Assembly (NCBI GenBank): GCA_900491605.1
Contig: UESW01004558.1
Coordinates: 524,394-588,393, forward strand
DNA: 64,000 nt
DNA from: Calamus simplicifolius
Taxonomy: Eukaryota > Streptophyta > Magnoliopsida > Arecales > Arecaceae
Direction: 5' to 3'
The position numbers and the translations under genes were made by a program. Positions 36,201 to 48,534 of the stretch are shown in pieces. The notes under the pieces were generated by a model, which saw only the letters and a program-made list of their open reading frames with translations, was not told where the DNA came from and did no database searches. The first letter of the stretch is position 1. Every line of letters begins with the position of its first letter.

Positions 36201-37427
36201 GCTCAGTCCATCTGGACTGAAAGAACTGAAACAGACGATACGAATAACGTGAATGTCCTCCTGAGAGCCCCCATCCTCATCTACCAAGCGCCGAATCTGA
36301 TTAGCTGCCCGACGCCTCAAGGTAGTCTGGTGAAAAAATCTAGTGTTACAGTCTCCCTCCTGTATCCACAGGGCCCTGGACCGCTGCCTCCAGTAGGTCT
36401 CCTGCTGCTGAAGAAGAGAATGATGGATAGCAAGCTTAGCACGAAGAGCGGAAAGGTCATCATCAGATAGATAACCATCCCTATCTTCTCTGGACTGAAG
36501 GTAAACAATGTCAGCTTCGACCCTCTCAACTTGCCTCAAGATATTCCCCACCTCCTCTCTGTTCCATCTAGACAGCCTACGCCTGACAAGCTCCAGCCTC
36601 CTGGACAGTTTGTAAATGGCATTGCCTCTAACCGGTAAGTGCTAGACCTGAGAAATAATAGAGCGAGCCGCTGAATAAGAAGACCAGAATTTCTCAAACT
36701 GGAACTGCCTGTGAATCTGAGAGTTAGCTTCAGTGGAGACCATAATGTGGCAATGGTCTGAGGCAATCCTGGGAAGATGAGTGACAGATGTCGAAGGGAA
36801 CATTCGGAGCCAATGGGCATAGGCCATAGCTCTGTCCAATCTCTCCCACACCCGGGCAGAGCCTTGGCGATTGTTGCACCAAGTGAATTGGGTACCCAAA
36901 AATCCCAAGTCAAGCAATCCAGCATATGAGATGAAGGACATGAACTCAGAAATCTCAACTGAGTCACCAACCTGTCTTCCTCCTTTCTTTTCATTAGCCC
37001 CAATGATACAGTTAAAATCACCGGCAACTAAGGAAGGAAGGCCGTGCGCAGAAGAGCGAGGAGTTCAGCCCATAAGACCCTCCTCTCCCGAAAATTGGTA
37101 CTAGCATAGACTCCTGATAAAAGAATGGGGTCGGAACTGCCCTCGGAGACAACCAGAGACACCAGTTGATTACACTGATGAAAAGCATCAACCCTGATAG
37201 AGGGATTGCGCCAAAGAGCTAATATACCTTACGAGAGGCCCACAGACTCCACAACATAAGAAGACCAGGCTTGATCAATCTGTCTCCTGAAAGACGTCAA
37301 ACTGACACCCGATAGTCGGGTTTCCAGAAGAAACAATATCAAATTGATGAAGCTGAATCAATCTAGCAAAAGAGGCTCGAAAAGATGGTTTTCGAGCACC
37401 CCTGACATTCCAAAACAGAATCTTCAT
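33299..37427 (-). pseudogene. LINE ORF2 (endonuclease, reverse transcriptase, RNase H), frameshifted
   Basis: The ATG at 37427 starts MKILFWNVRGARK, the usual AP-endonuclease opening. The endonuclease core follows (FISYAGLLDLGFLGTQFTWC; RIASDHCHIMV, 36941-36642). The reverse transcriptase (36162-35179) keeps DLGSIKAPGLDGFPPFFFQ, GLRQGCPLSPFLF and the catalytic YADD. The frame 35159-34110 runs from YLGIPITGR to the zinc finger ICPLCRQEEDTTDHVIFTCP. The RNase H part (33955-33299) keeps LNFDGS, ELYAAW, EGDS and EANSVADW, i.e. all four catalytic acids. Frame breaks near 36240, 35170, 34105 and 33850 inactivate it. Full length would be about 1,375 residues, typical for plant L1. Confidence 0.88.
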
Positions 37428-39143
37428 TTAACAATAGTAGGGGTCTGGGACCCAGTCGAGGCCTCTGCCATAGCAACATTAGAATGACCCTCAAAAGATA
37501 CAGTCTCCCTAACACTCTCACCCTGAAGCATCCGGGGACCAGCAACAGGGAGCGAGGGATCCACTCCCTGGCCCAAAATGGCCTCCTTAAGAGTGGAGAC
37601 TGTAGCCTCATGACTGCTTTCTACCAATGAAGATAACTGGGGAATCACTGCTTGAGCATCAGTCCGGCCCTCAGGAGGCAGCACAGACAAGGGAGCGAGG
37701 GTCACTGGATCCCGAGCAGTAAGCTGGCAAGCAGGAAGGATAGCTTTTCCCCCCTTAGTTTTTCCTTTTCTATTACCCGATTTCGGAGAGACTCGATGGA
37801 TTTGAGACTCTTCCGGTCTGGCCCTCTTCAAAGGACCCGGGTTAGCATCCCGACGGCCAATCGGAATGTCAGACCCAAGTACAGCAAATGAATTCATTGA
37901 CTGAACATTCAGAATGGATGGAGGAGAATTGGGCTGAGTCTGAACTCCAGAGACACATTCAGCCTCAGCCTGAGAAAAACCGGCATGCAGAGGCTTCTTA
38001 AGCTTCTTTCCCATTACTGTAGCAGAAGAACCGGCACGCCTAGCATCCAACAGAGCACAACCCTTAAAGGCCAAGTCAGCCTTCCCCACCCCCTACTGAG
38101 CCGAGGGCAATGCGTTGGACTCCATAGATTTGAAAAGCTTGGAGAGGCGCTGGCGAGCGGATTTGAGGGGAACACTCCATTCATCACTGGATTGGCCCGA
38201 ACCAGAAGAAGAGAAGACAACAGTCGGGGCGTGAGCCGGAGAGGATGAAGAGGGGCCTGGGTCCTTAGCGGACGAAGCAGCAGGAGACGGAGTAGCAGAA
38301 GCCGAAGATGGAGCCGAGACTTCCCAGCCAGCGGAGCCCCCCCCCCCGACGGCGAACAGCCACCATCCACGGGCCGAAACAGGGGAGAGAAGAGTTCGAC
38401 GAAGAATCAGCCTGCTGCCCAAGATTACAGGGACCCCGGAGATGCAATGAGCCACAGTAGCAGTGGATCCCTTCAATGTGCTCATAGACGAATGATTGCC
38501 AGAAGGGAGCAAGAGACCCCCTCACCCGAACCCCCGGCCGCAGCGGACGGGAGAGATCAGCTCTGACACAGACACGAGCAAATCCAGCTCTGCTTCTCGC
38601 CGTCGTCAGAGGGTCAGCAAAGAGAAAACAACCGGCCGAGGCAATGACGGAGCGGAGGATGGGTTCCGACCAGTATTCCATAGGAAGATTAGGCAGCCGA
38701 ATCCATACCAGAGCCGAAGAAACAGAGTCCGACGCTGGAAAGAAATCAGCTCTTCAAGCCTCAGATGCCAGCGGCTGACCATTGACGATCCAAGGTTGCT
38801 CGAGAACCATTCGTTTAGCAGAAGGATCAGAGAATTTGACAATATGACAACGATGGGCCAAGCTTACAAATTGAATCTCGCCAGGGACTACCGCACGACG
38901 AAATTCACGGAGAAGGGCATCAGGAGGAACCCAGCGCTGGAATGTTCGCACCAGGATGACCATCTTCTCCCAGCTGTCGATTTCTTCTTCCAGAGCCGAG
39001 CACGAAACCTGGACAACATCAGGGAAGAGAATCTCCAAGTTCGCCACCTTTGCCGGCGATGGAGACGATGAAACCCAAGAGAAGTTACGAACTGGCTCCG
39101 TCCGAGAAGACATCGAACGCTCCTTAGCAGAATTAGGAGCCAT
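37424..39143 (-). pseudogene. LINE ORF1 (DUF4283-type RNA-binding protein), frameshifted
   Basis: Starting with the ATG at 39143 (MAPNSAKERS), the frame carries a DUF4283-like fold (LVRTFQRWVPPDALLREF; IVKFSDPSAKRMVLEQPW) and stops at 38754. Reading continues one frame over with WIRLPNLPMEYWSEPIL and a degenerate zinc knuckle, EGIHCYCGSLHLRGPC (about 38400-38450). A low-complexity Ser/Pro/Lys part follows to the stop at 37424-37426. The protein would bind LINE RNA. Its stop overlaps the start of ORF2 as ATGA. At least two frame changes are needed to read it through. Confidence 0.8.
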
Positions 39144-39210
39144 CAGTCGATGGGGAACAAAGCCAGGAACAAGAGCTCCAGAGATGATCAAGGAAGAAGC
39201 TGTACCTTAG

Positions 39211-41766
39211 ATGTAATCGCAGCTAGTTTACTAGGTTAATACATATATACATACATATATGATGTTGTGACAACTGAATCATGAATGTACCAACTCTTTT
39301 AAGTCCACAAAGCATCCAACTAGAACAAGGCAAATTTCACAATGATTCAGTATCCAAACTTTAAATGACGGGCATTCAAAGAAGCAAGCTAGATGTATAC
39401 ATACATACACATATACATATATACACAGAAAGAGAGTTGGATTTGACTACACCCGCATATAGTCAAGCCTCAAGTGTGATCACCCTTTATACCTTTTGGA
39501 TCCTCAGAAAACTTGAAACTATTCCATCTTTTTACCTTATTCATCTTTGAAATCCATAATCATCCAAGAATGAAAAAGGCAACTAAATTTGAGCTTGATT
39601 ACATATAAATGCAGTCAACTCCAGCTCTTTATATATCTATAGAGAGAAAGATAGCTGAATTTTGCTACATTCAAATATAGCTAAGCTCAGATCTGATCAT
39701 TCTTGCTATACTTGGATCTACAAATATCATAGATCCCAAAGGTGAATAAGATAAAAATGATGAGGTGGTTTTAAAATCCGTGTGAATACAAAGATGGAAA
39801 AATAATGGGATCCAAGATTTAACTATTTTCGAATGTAAACAAATCTAACTCTCTTTCCATATATACATATAGAGAGAGAGAATGCATGCTAAAATTAGAG
39901 CTATTCTATGTTGTACAAGTGTTGAACCATATATAGAGGCCGCATATAAAGTACAATTTTATCGATGAATCTAATTGATGAGTCATACTTGACCAGTTCA
40001 GAGTAGATTAGGTTGCATTCGGACAATGAACCATTGATTGGTTCAACCCTATCTGATCTTATAAATTTATTTAGTTATTTTGAATCTTTTGGATCTAAGT
40101 TGGATGCATGATTATTAAGTATTATCTTTTGGGTATACTTATTTGCAAGAGTACAATATTTATGCAAATAATGACTGCTGTTGATGATTGATCCAACTAG
40201 AGACTATTCATGGGTTCATTGCTTTTTGTTTAGGCTCTCCATATAGATTAGGTTTTCCTATGTACATTGCATGCTATCAAAAAGATCTAAGATTACTTTC
40301 TCATATGCTCTAAAAGAATGCGTGTTTCTAATACTGTACCACTCTTTTATCGTAGTTTCTATGTGGCCTAAAATTTATTCAAAGTGCAAACAAGTTAATA
40401 TTTGTTTTTTGAGAATAATTTTATTTTTTATTTAATAAAAACACATATATAAATAAAAATAAAGCCAACTTTTTGATAAACATAATTTTAAAATAATAAA
40501 AAATTAAAATATATTTATTATTTTTCATCAAAAAAAAAAAAGATTAGAGAACTTGAAAGCGTAGAATTTGATTTTTTTTTTAATTTCTTTTAAAATTTAT
40601 TTAAATATAAAATTTATAATGAGAATAAAAAATAATTTTATCTTTACTTATCAAATACATTTTTTAGAGATTAAAAAATACAACTCAACTCAACTCATCT
40701 AACCTTTTCCCGGGTCTGCTAGCTACATGAATATGCTTCCTCCCTCTTAAAGATTAAAAAAATAAATAGCATTCTTCAAAATCAATAGAACTTTTTTATT
40801 TCTTTTGAATCGGAGAGAGCAGCAGATTTCTTATGTCACAAAACAAAATCACTCCCACTTCCATTCCTTACAAAAATTTGGTTTTGCACCCATTTTAGAT
40901 ATATTTTTAAGAAATCTGACGGTTATGTCAAAAATAAATAATAATCAATTACACATCTATTTCTAACCTCACTTCAATTGTAACACCCAACCCATTAACC
41001 AAATCCTTAGGTAACATATTGTGAACCATTACAATGGTATTAGATTAATAGGATGCTTGGAAGCACCCAAATCTAATAGAGTGGGAATGAGCACCTTAAG
41101 TACTCCATCCAACAATTTTTCTAAGATATAATTTGTTATATATTTTCTTCAAATTCTTCATTTAACAAGTGATATATATACAGCTATCGGATTTAATAAA
41201 TTATATATATTATCATCATATTTTTTAAAAAATTTAAGCACCTAAGAGTGTAAAATTATACCAATTTGGTGACAAACATCTCTCAAATTATACCCAAGTT
41301 TTTTTTTCATTTTTCTTTCAATCGAGGGCGTCTGAATCGCATAGTCAAATATGGGGGCAGTAATTCAATAATATATAATAACTTAGATTTATTGGTGCAG
41401 CCGGAGATATCTTTACAATAACGTCAAAGAATTTTTCAAAAAGGAGAACAATATAAAATAACGTTCATAAAATGAAATGGAGCCCTTACTTTACTATAAA
41501 GTAATGCGTGCAATTTTGGAAAGAATGTATAGAGTTTGTGAAATGAAACGACCGCCACGCGGGGTCTTTTCCAGCTGAACGTGCCAAAATTCGAGTCACC
41601 TTCAATGACTTTTATATTCGAGTGGTTGCATATCTTTTTATTTGAAGTTGAAGCAGAAGACTGCAAGAAAAATTAATAATTTAAAATTAATAATAAATTA
41701 TTCTAATTGAAGTTGAAATTATTAAATATAATTTATATTATAAAAAAATTTGAAAATCAAAATTTG
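39211..41766. other. AT-rich intergenic DNA with an unclassified repeat
   Basis: About 39390-39860 repeats, in degenerate form, short blocks of the type GGATTTGACTACACCCGCAT and TGCTACATTCAAATATAGCT, separated by TA/GA-rich bits. Similar blocks occur at 7056-7290. The remainder is AT-rich with poly(A) runs and no coding signal. Confidence 0.55.
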
Positions 41767-41779
41767 TAATCTATCGTTC

Positions 41780-42355
41780 GAATTGTTAAAATTCTATGTC
41801 GGATCGACTTGCTGGTTCCGAATTTATTATTAGGATGCCAAAGAAAGTGTTGCTCGCAGCAGATGGTCATAGTTTTCTCGACATTTGGTTCCTATGAGTA
41901 GAACTTATGGCTGCTTGGGCTAGCATTACTTATGCTGTTCGTCATTTCGGTTCTTGCTGGTTGGTTACTGAGAAAAATTCTCTTACGGTCGTTCCCCTTC
42001 TACGTGATATTTGAGCTTCTCTCTAGGCTTCCTATACGCTGCTTCTTTAGGCTTTCTATACGCCTCTTATTTGGCATATTTACCGGGAAGCAAACACTAC
42101 GGCCGATTGGATTGTAAGCAAACGCTGCGGTCGATTGGATTGCTTCTATTGCAGCTCATCATTCTGAGCAATTGGGGTTGGCATTTTGGTGATCATTGCT
42201 TGTTATTTTATAGCAAATTTTGTACTTCGACGAGTTTGACTCACACAGAGTGGTGTGATCATTAAAAAAAAAAAAAAATATGATCTATATTCAATACTTT
42301 AAATTTTTAATTTTTAGAGAGATATATAGTTTAAGTTTTTTTTTTTTTTTTTCAA
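41780..42355 (+). mobile_element. 5'-truncated LINE 3' end with 13-bp target duplications
   Basis: The plus strand encodes a decayed RNase H resembling the C-terminus of the 33-39 kb LINE (ELMAAWASITYAV; LIWHIYREANTTADWI; ending TSLTHTEWCDH), then a run of 15 A at about 42264. The 13-mer TAATCTATCGTTC flanks the insert at 41767-41779 and 42356-42368. About 75 bp of AT-rich sequence and a poly(T) run lie between the poly(A) and the right target copy, which is unusual. Inside the RNase H a 28-bp block is tandemly duplicated (about 42097-42152). Confidence 0.75.
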
Positions 42356-42368
42356 TAATCTATCGTTC

Positions 42369-45300
42369 AAACATTGAAGCGGTCATCCAAACGGCCGTGG
42401 AAGAGAGAATTAAAAGCGAGGACGGAGACCGTAGACTTTTTATAGCCCACGAAAACCTCCATTTTATTCTTCCTCCCCCCTAAACCCTCGGGTTTCCAAA
42501 AGTCTACGTTGACTCGCGTGCGTGGAGATTTCTTGCTCCGCCCGACCGTGATCTCGAGCCCGGTCCGCGGGAGGACACCTTTAAGTTTAAGAAATCCAGC
42601 ATGTGATGTAGCTTATAGTTCCGTTATTTTATTTATTTGTTTAAGCTAGCTAGCTCCATTGGTAACTTATGGGACCTATCAAACAACCATTTTTTGACTG
42701 ACAAATTTATTTATAAATTTGATTATTATCAATGATGTTTAGAGATAGTAGAAACTTGATTCGATCTGTGAATCAAATCTAAACCCATTCGAAAAACTAG
42801 GTTTAAAATTTTACATTTTTTTTAACTCAAACATGAAATGATCCATGAAAATTTTACAATCAGATCGAGTTGGATCATGAGTAATCTGAATAGCCTAAAA
42901 ATAGTATTTAAGTAAGATATTTTTTAATTTTATCTGTTTTAAATGTAAGAATTTTATGTAGATAATATTATATAATTTTATGAATTATATTACTAATATT
43001 TTAATACTTTATATTTTTTAATATATAATATAGTTGATGTTTATACGACTCAATAAATAATGAGATTAGAAGTATATTTTTAAAAATATATATATTATTA
43101 AATAACCCACATCAATAGCTTCAAATACCTTGAGAAGGCAATAAAAAAATAGAATTAAGTATAAATTTACTCTTTTATATATATAAAATTAAGCATATTT
43201 CCAACATTTAATTATTTTATTTTATTAATAATTTTAATTTTAAAAGTATATTTTTATAGATTATTACTTAATTATATTATGTTTATATTTTAAAATTTTA
43301 CAATAATTAATTTTATTAGTGTCCAATTATGTTACAATTTCGTGTCTATCTATTTTATCATTTAGAGTAACAAATGAGCACAAGAAGAAAAGAAAAAATT
43401 GAATTAATTATTGATAAATTACTTTAATAAATTGATGGGATCTTTGGAGTGATAGCCTTGGCATGGAGCTTTCTTTAATAGGGTTAGGCAGATCAAGTTA
43501 TCCCTCAATTTTAGCTCATCATCTTTATTAATTAACACTCAGAGACCTGGATCAGATTTTGATACAATTAGATTTATAACAAAATTTAAATTTATTATAG
43601 AAACTAGTGTAGTTTTGCTATAGTATTTCTTTATCATTTTTTTAAAAAAAAATATGAATAAATCAAAACCATTGATATGGTAATTGACTTTTTGGCCATT
43701 TAATTCTTATGACTAGTTGAGCTCGTAGAAACACATATCTTCTTCTTCTTTTTGCTCTGAGACTATTCCTTCTTTATTTGAGCCACCATCTTCTCTACCG
43801 CTATTGTTTTCTTTGTTTTCCTATTGAAGCCATTGTCTTCTCTGAAGTTGCCATCTTCTTCATTTTCTTAGTGGAGTTATCGTCTCCTCCATTAATTGTA
43901 GCCATCGCAGTACGTAGCTGTAGTAACCTCTGCAAAAGTGCCGGCAATCTACGATGGCAATGGAACACGTACAGATCCTTCGACCTTCTCAAGCCCTCGA
44001 GCTATTATCTTCTCTGCCTCCTCATCGCTTGCACATAATAGGGAAGACAAAGGATATATGTTATATTAGAGTTTTTTTTTTTTTAAACCGTACTAGCTTG
44101 CGAAGTTTAACTTTCTTTTAGCACAATAATTAATTAGATGTGTAGCTAACGTGAAATCAACTGCCAATAACGCGCATGCATGTTTGCATCCCTAAAAATT
44201 AAATCAAATGATTAATTAATTTGTTTAATATTTAAAAGTATAAAAGTATCGTAGCAAAATTCTAGAAACTAATGTATTTTGATGGATAGATACTACTGCA
44301 TGCTGACAGAAGAGAGAAAGAAAGGAAGGAAGGGAGAGAGAGAATTTCCATGCACGTTTCTGAAAGGCAAATCAGATGGCTGGTTGGACTTTAGTAGACC
44401 TAAAGCGACCACACAATAAATTTCGGTGGATGAGGAAAAAAAGTCAGACTTGTCATTGCTGATGGTCAAGAAGGGTACACAATTGATAACCATTTAGAAG
44501 TAGCCTAAAACCTAAACTATATCAGTATGTCCCCAGTAGTAAAAAAAACAATAAAAAAAAATTTTGTAAAAAAAAAAAAGCCTGAACAAAACCCTTGAAT
44601 GGGGCCATTGGCATGCAGCCCGGCTTGCCTTCTGAGAGTCATGGAGGACCGGGGTATCATGTTGTCGTGCTTGCGGTAGGTCCCATGTACCTATTGACGT
44701 TTCTGTTTGATGTTGTACTTTTTCACATTCCAATTTTTTTTAAAAATAAAATTTTAATAGCATCCCAATCTTCTAAAAAGTTTTCAACCTGATGTGGTCC
44801 AATTTAGCCAAAAGATGTTAACATGAGGAGGAAATCTTGATGAGAGGAAGTGCTTCTCTTGGTGGTTTCATTCGATCTCATTCGATTTTTTTTTTTTTTT
44901 AATGTGAGATAAAGCCAAAGGAATTAATTAGACAACTTATTATGAAAATATACCTGACATGATACTACTAATAACTCTGGTATCAAGATTAACAGCTAGC
45001 TCTTCGATTTTCTTTATGACTTCAAGATCAAACATGTTTTTTTCTCTCTTTTTATTTGAACGTACACTAGGTTGCTCGTCTAATTAAGCCTTAAGGTTGA
45101 CTCTTCTTCTTATCCATCCTTTACTAGCTTGAGTGCTAATTTAGAAGATTTTTTTTTCTAATGAAAACTCCGAAACCACCTGTTGCTTTTCTTTTAAAGT
45201 GCAGAAAGGCAAGCAAATTAATTAGAAAAGTGCTCTATTGTGTGTAATTAAATTCTCTGATCATAGACATGAGAAGATGAAATTCAGATGTCAATACAAC

Positions 45301-46290
45301 TAATCAATAGAGGTCTCCAAAACATTATATTAAGCAATTTGCAACATTTACTGAACAATGAAAGATGGCCTACAACAAGGAATATACATCAGATAAGAGG
45401 ATGAAATTACCAAGGGCACCGATTTAGTGGCTCAAAGAGGAGGAGTTGTTAATTTCTCACTAAGCAAAGGATTAACAACATCTCAATACTCGGTTGGAAC
45501 ATCAATTTTTTCCAAAAGCTCCAAAGATCAGTACAATGGAAGGATTTTTCATATATTTATTTAATTTACCTCTCTATCACATTGAATTTAACTTGGTATA
45601 GATAATTACAAACAGCAAAACCCTGTGCATCTGGGACTAATAGACAATAACAAATTAACTCACTTAAAAGGCCCTTCTTGCATAACCTGAGCATGAAATA
45701 ATTCATAACCAAGTATGAAGACCTCCTATTCAATAAAAAACTCTATGAACTAATAGAAAGTTTGTAAACTTAAGATGGTGACCACTTCCATAGCTAGTTC
45801 TTAAATATTGTGACATCAAACTCACTCCCTACTCCATGATTCGCCACAAACTCCAGTGGAAGAAAATTATCATTCAAAAAAAAAAAAATTAAGACGTACA
45901 TAACAAACAACCTTCCTGTAAATTTAAAGAACAAACACCAAATAATTAACCCTTCTCCATTCCCACTATGTTCTTACCTCTCAAACAAAACCGCCCCAAA
46001 AGTTGGATATCCCTCCTTTGATCTCACTTAGAAATAGGACAGACGAAACTTCGGTGCAGTTTATCGCTGTTACTCTCTATCTTTCTCTCAGTTTTTTTAT
46101 ACAGTTTTGACTTGAGTAAAAGCTAACATGGCTGTAAAATAGTAAAAAGGGGTAGAGAGCAAACGCAGCCTCATCCAAGAAATCACACGTGAGATTAGTC
46201 CAAAATGGAAAGGAAAAAGTCTTAGGACATTGCAGTTTGACCTGCACAAGATGCAGTGATTTGCTCATGCGCAAACTTACATCAAGAAAT
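42369..46290. other. AT-rich intergenic DNA
   Basis: 42400-42600 is moderately GC-rich without a recognisable gene. The rest is AT-rich with poly(A)/poly(T) tracts (for example 44884-44900) and only noise ORFs. Confidence 0.55.
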
Positions 46291-46676
46291 TCATCCGTAA
46301 GTTCCATATTAATGATGCATAGATTTACGTACTGATAAATTAACGTGCTCGATGTAGATCATGCACTAAAGCAGTGTGCCAAGACTTTTTCAAATGAAAG
46401 AGGAAAGAATGAGCTTCCAACAAGCTCCATTAGGTGCTCTCGCGGCATCGCCATCAAGGAAAAGTCTTCGTGCATCGCTTTCATCCATAAGTCCCATATT
46501 ACTCATGTGTAGATCTACGTGCTAACAAATCACCTCATCCAATATAGATCATGCTGCACTGAAGCAGTGTGCCAAGACTTTTCCAAATGAAAGAGGAAAG
46601 AATGAGCTTCCAACAGGCTTCATTAGGTGCTCTCATGGGCATCGTCATCAAGGAAAAGTCTTCGTGCATTGCTTTC
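46291..46676 (+). repeat. 190-bp tandem duplication
   Basis: The unit starting TCATCCGTAAGTTCCATATT at 46291 recurs at 46481 as TCATCCATAAGTCCCATATT. The most similar parts are TGCCAAGACTTTTTCAAATG and AGGAAAGAATGAGCTTCCAA. Similarity is high over the second half of the unit. The open frame at 46569-46775 over the second copy has no family resemblance. Confidence 0.85.
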
Positions 46677-48534
46677 GATGCACGAAGATACGTAATGAGC
46701 ATGTGCATTAGCCGTGCATATAAACGCATCATGGTGCACAAAGATATTTTCTCACTGATTGTTATCAAATATTAAAATCAAATCTATTGATGAGGGAAAA
46801 GTTTTACTGCATCAAAAAAAAATTAGTGAAGTAAAAATTATATCATATTTGATGATTGATGTGTGCTGTATGAAAATATAAAAAATAAAAAATAAAGCAA
46901 AAAAAAAGTTAAACTTTGTTTTTGACATGTGCAAAAGCGCGTCAACCATTCTTCCGCCAATTTGAAGCGGGCGGATCAATCTTGTAGCATGTGACTTGAT
47001 CCAAGAGCTCTCAAGATCATCGTACGATCGAGCGATTCCAAGGTCATCGAATCAAATCCGGACTCAAACGTTCTTAGTAGCGACTACAGTATCTTCAAGG
47101 AGGAGAAAGAGAGTACGTGGGGGCGTGGGGGTGGGGCGTATATCTTGTGGCAGAGAAATTGAGAAGGACAGAGACAACCCCAAAGGCTGGGATTGGGAAT
47201 CCCCTCTGCCCCTTCCCTACGGCCCTCACGAGGCCAGCCGAGGGACTCAGGCTGGGTGCCTGAGTGGCGCTCCTTCCGAGAAGAGACCATGGTATTATTG
47301 CCAACGGCCGGTAAGGCTACCTTCCCGTCGATCAGTCAAACTAGCCCATGAATTGAGAGCAGATCATGAGGAGGTTCTCGCTTCTACGTCGCCAGCCACA
47401 CTCTGTCACCACTCGTGAGGAACGAGAGAGAGAGAGAGCAGCAGCCAGCAAGGTGCTCGCAAAACGCCAACAACAGCTGGCAAGGCCGAGGGTCCCGTCA
47501 CCCACATGCATTGATTTTGATTGCCTTCCCTCGCGGGCTCCCCGCTCCCAGCCACCATCGGACCAATGGTTCGATGGAGAAGTCAAAAGCTAGAACCGAT
47601 CGCGAGCTTTTGTAGACTTTTTTACTCAGTCATTTAAATCAAAAAAAATATGAAACATAGACAACGCCAAGCAAAGTAAATGAAAATTATATGTTGACTT
47701 TATATTATATTGTTAGGACAGAAAATACCTAGAGAATTTTATTAAATCAAAAAAGTTCATTAATTTACCGTGGCCCATCCTGTTCTCCTAGGATGGTCGG
47801 ATACGACATTGATTCTATGTCGAATGTGGCTGGATTTATGTCAACTCTCCATCATCACTTTAGAGTAGTGAATGCCTCCAACTCAGGTACTAGCCTGGCT
47901 CATAGTTATATTCACAGGCTTGCAATTGGTCGCCAGGACTTCTTCCCATCAGCATATAAATTTCAGTGGTTATGTAGACGTAGGTGGCAACTTGAGTTAC
48001 CCTAGAGAGAGAAAGTGGTAGAGGGACTCTCAGTTCTAGTTTCAATTGTTTCAAAAACAGTACGAATAATAGAAGAATAATTTCAGCATCCCTACGATTT
48101 CCCCCCCCTTTCGCTTCCTCCAAAGGCAGCAAATCCACGCCCAAAAAGAAGGCCTGCACCGAGGCCAGCCTTCATAATTTCCGCCTACATTTGCATGCAT
48201 TGCATCTACAACACCAACACAAAACATAGCAAAGATTGCATGCAACCAAGTGAATCTAAACATAAAACCATTGTTCAAAGACCCGCTCACATGAAACAAT
48301 AAATATGTCATCCATATATAACAACTCTTATAGATTCAAAGAAGTCTCCAAATTCTCGTTAAATTTACTAAGTTCTTTCCCATTCTTCTGTTTCTTTATT
48401 CAGCTATACGCTTACGTCCATCAAAATAAAAAACATAAAAAAAAAAAAAGCCACGCAAAAGCCCATAGCAACTAGTAAGACAATATTAAAGAAACATAAA
48501 GGCCAAAAAAATAAAATCGCCAAAATGCCCCTGG
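46677..48534. other. Intergenic region with a GC-rich island
   Basis: 46960-47600 is GC-richer, with overlapping ORFs on both strands that I cannot assign. A GA run lies near 47425-47440. 47600-48534 is AT-rich and includes the presumed 3' UTR of the minus-strand DUF868 gene. Confidence 0.5.

Larger units (their letters stand above)
33261..39210 (-). mobile_element. Near full-length LINE of the plant L1 type
   Basis: The element reads on the minus strand and ends at a poly(A) tail, seen as a run of about 18 T at 33261-33278. From 5' to 3' it holds ORF1 (39143-37424), then ORF2 with AP-like endonuclease, reverse transcriptase, a CCHC-like zinc finger and RNase H. Total length is about 5.95 kb. 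Several frameshifts break both ORFs, so this copy is inactive. No convincing target duplication was found, and the 5' end is placed only approximately. Confidence 0.9.

Noticed and set aside
33233..39230. Target-site duplication for the large LINE
   Set aside because: No convincing direct repeat was found between the sequence before the poly(T) run and that after 39210.
41932..42265. Two hydrophobic-looking plus-strand ORFs
   Set aside because: They are out-of-frame readings of the decayed LINE RNase H, not membrane proteins.
46996..47418. 140-residue ORF in a GC-rich island
   Set aside because: Overlapping ORFs on both strands and no recognisable domain; insufficient support for a gene.
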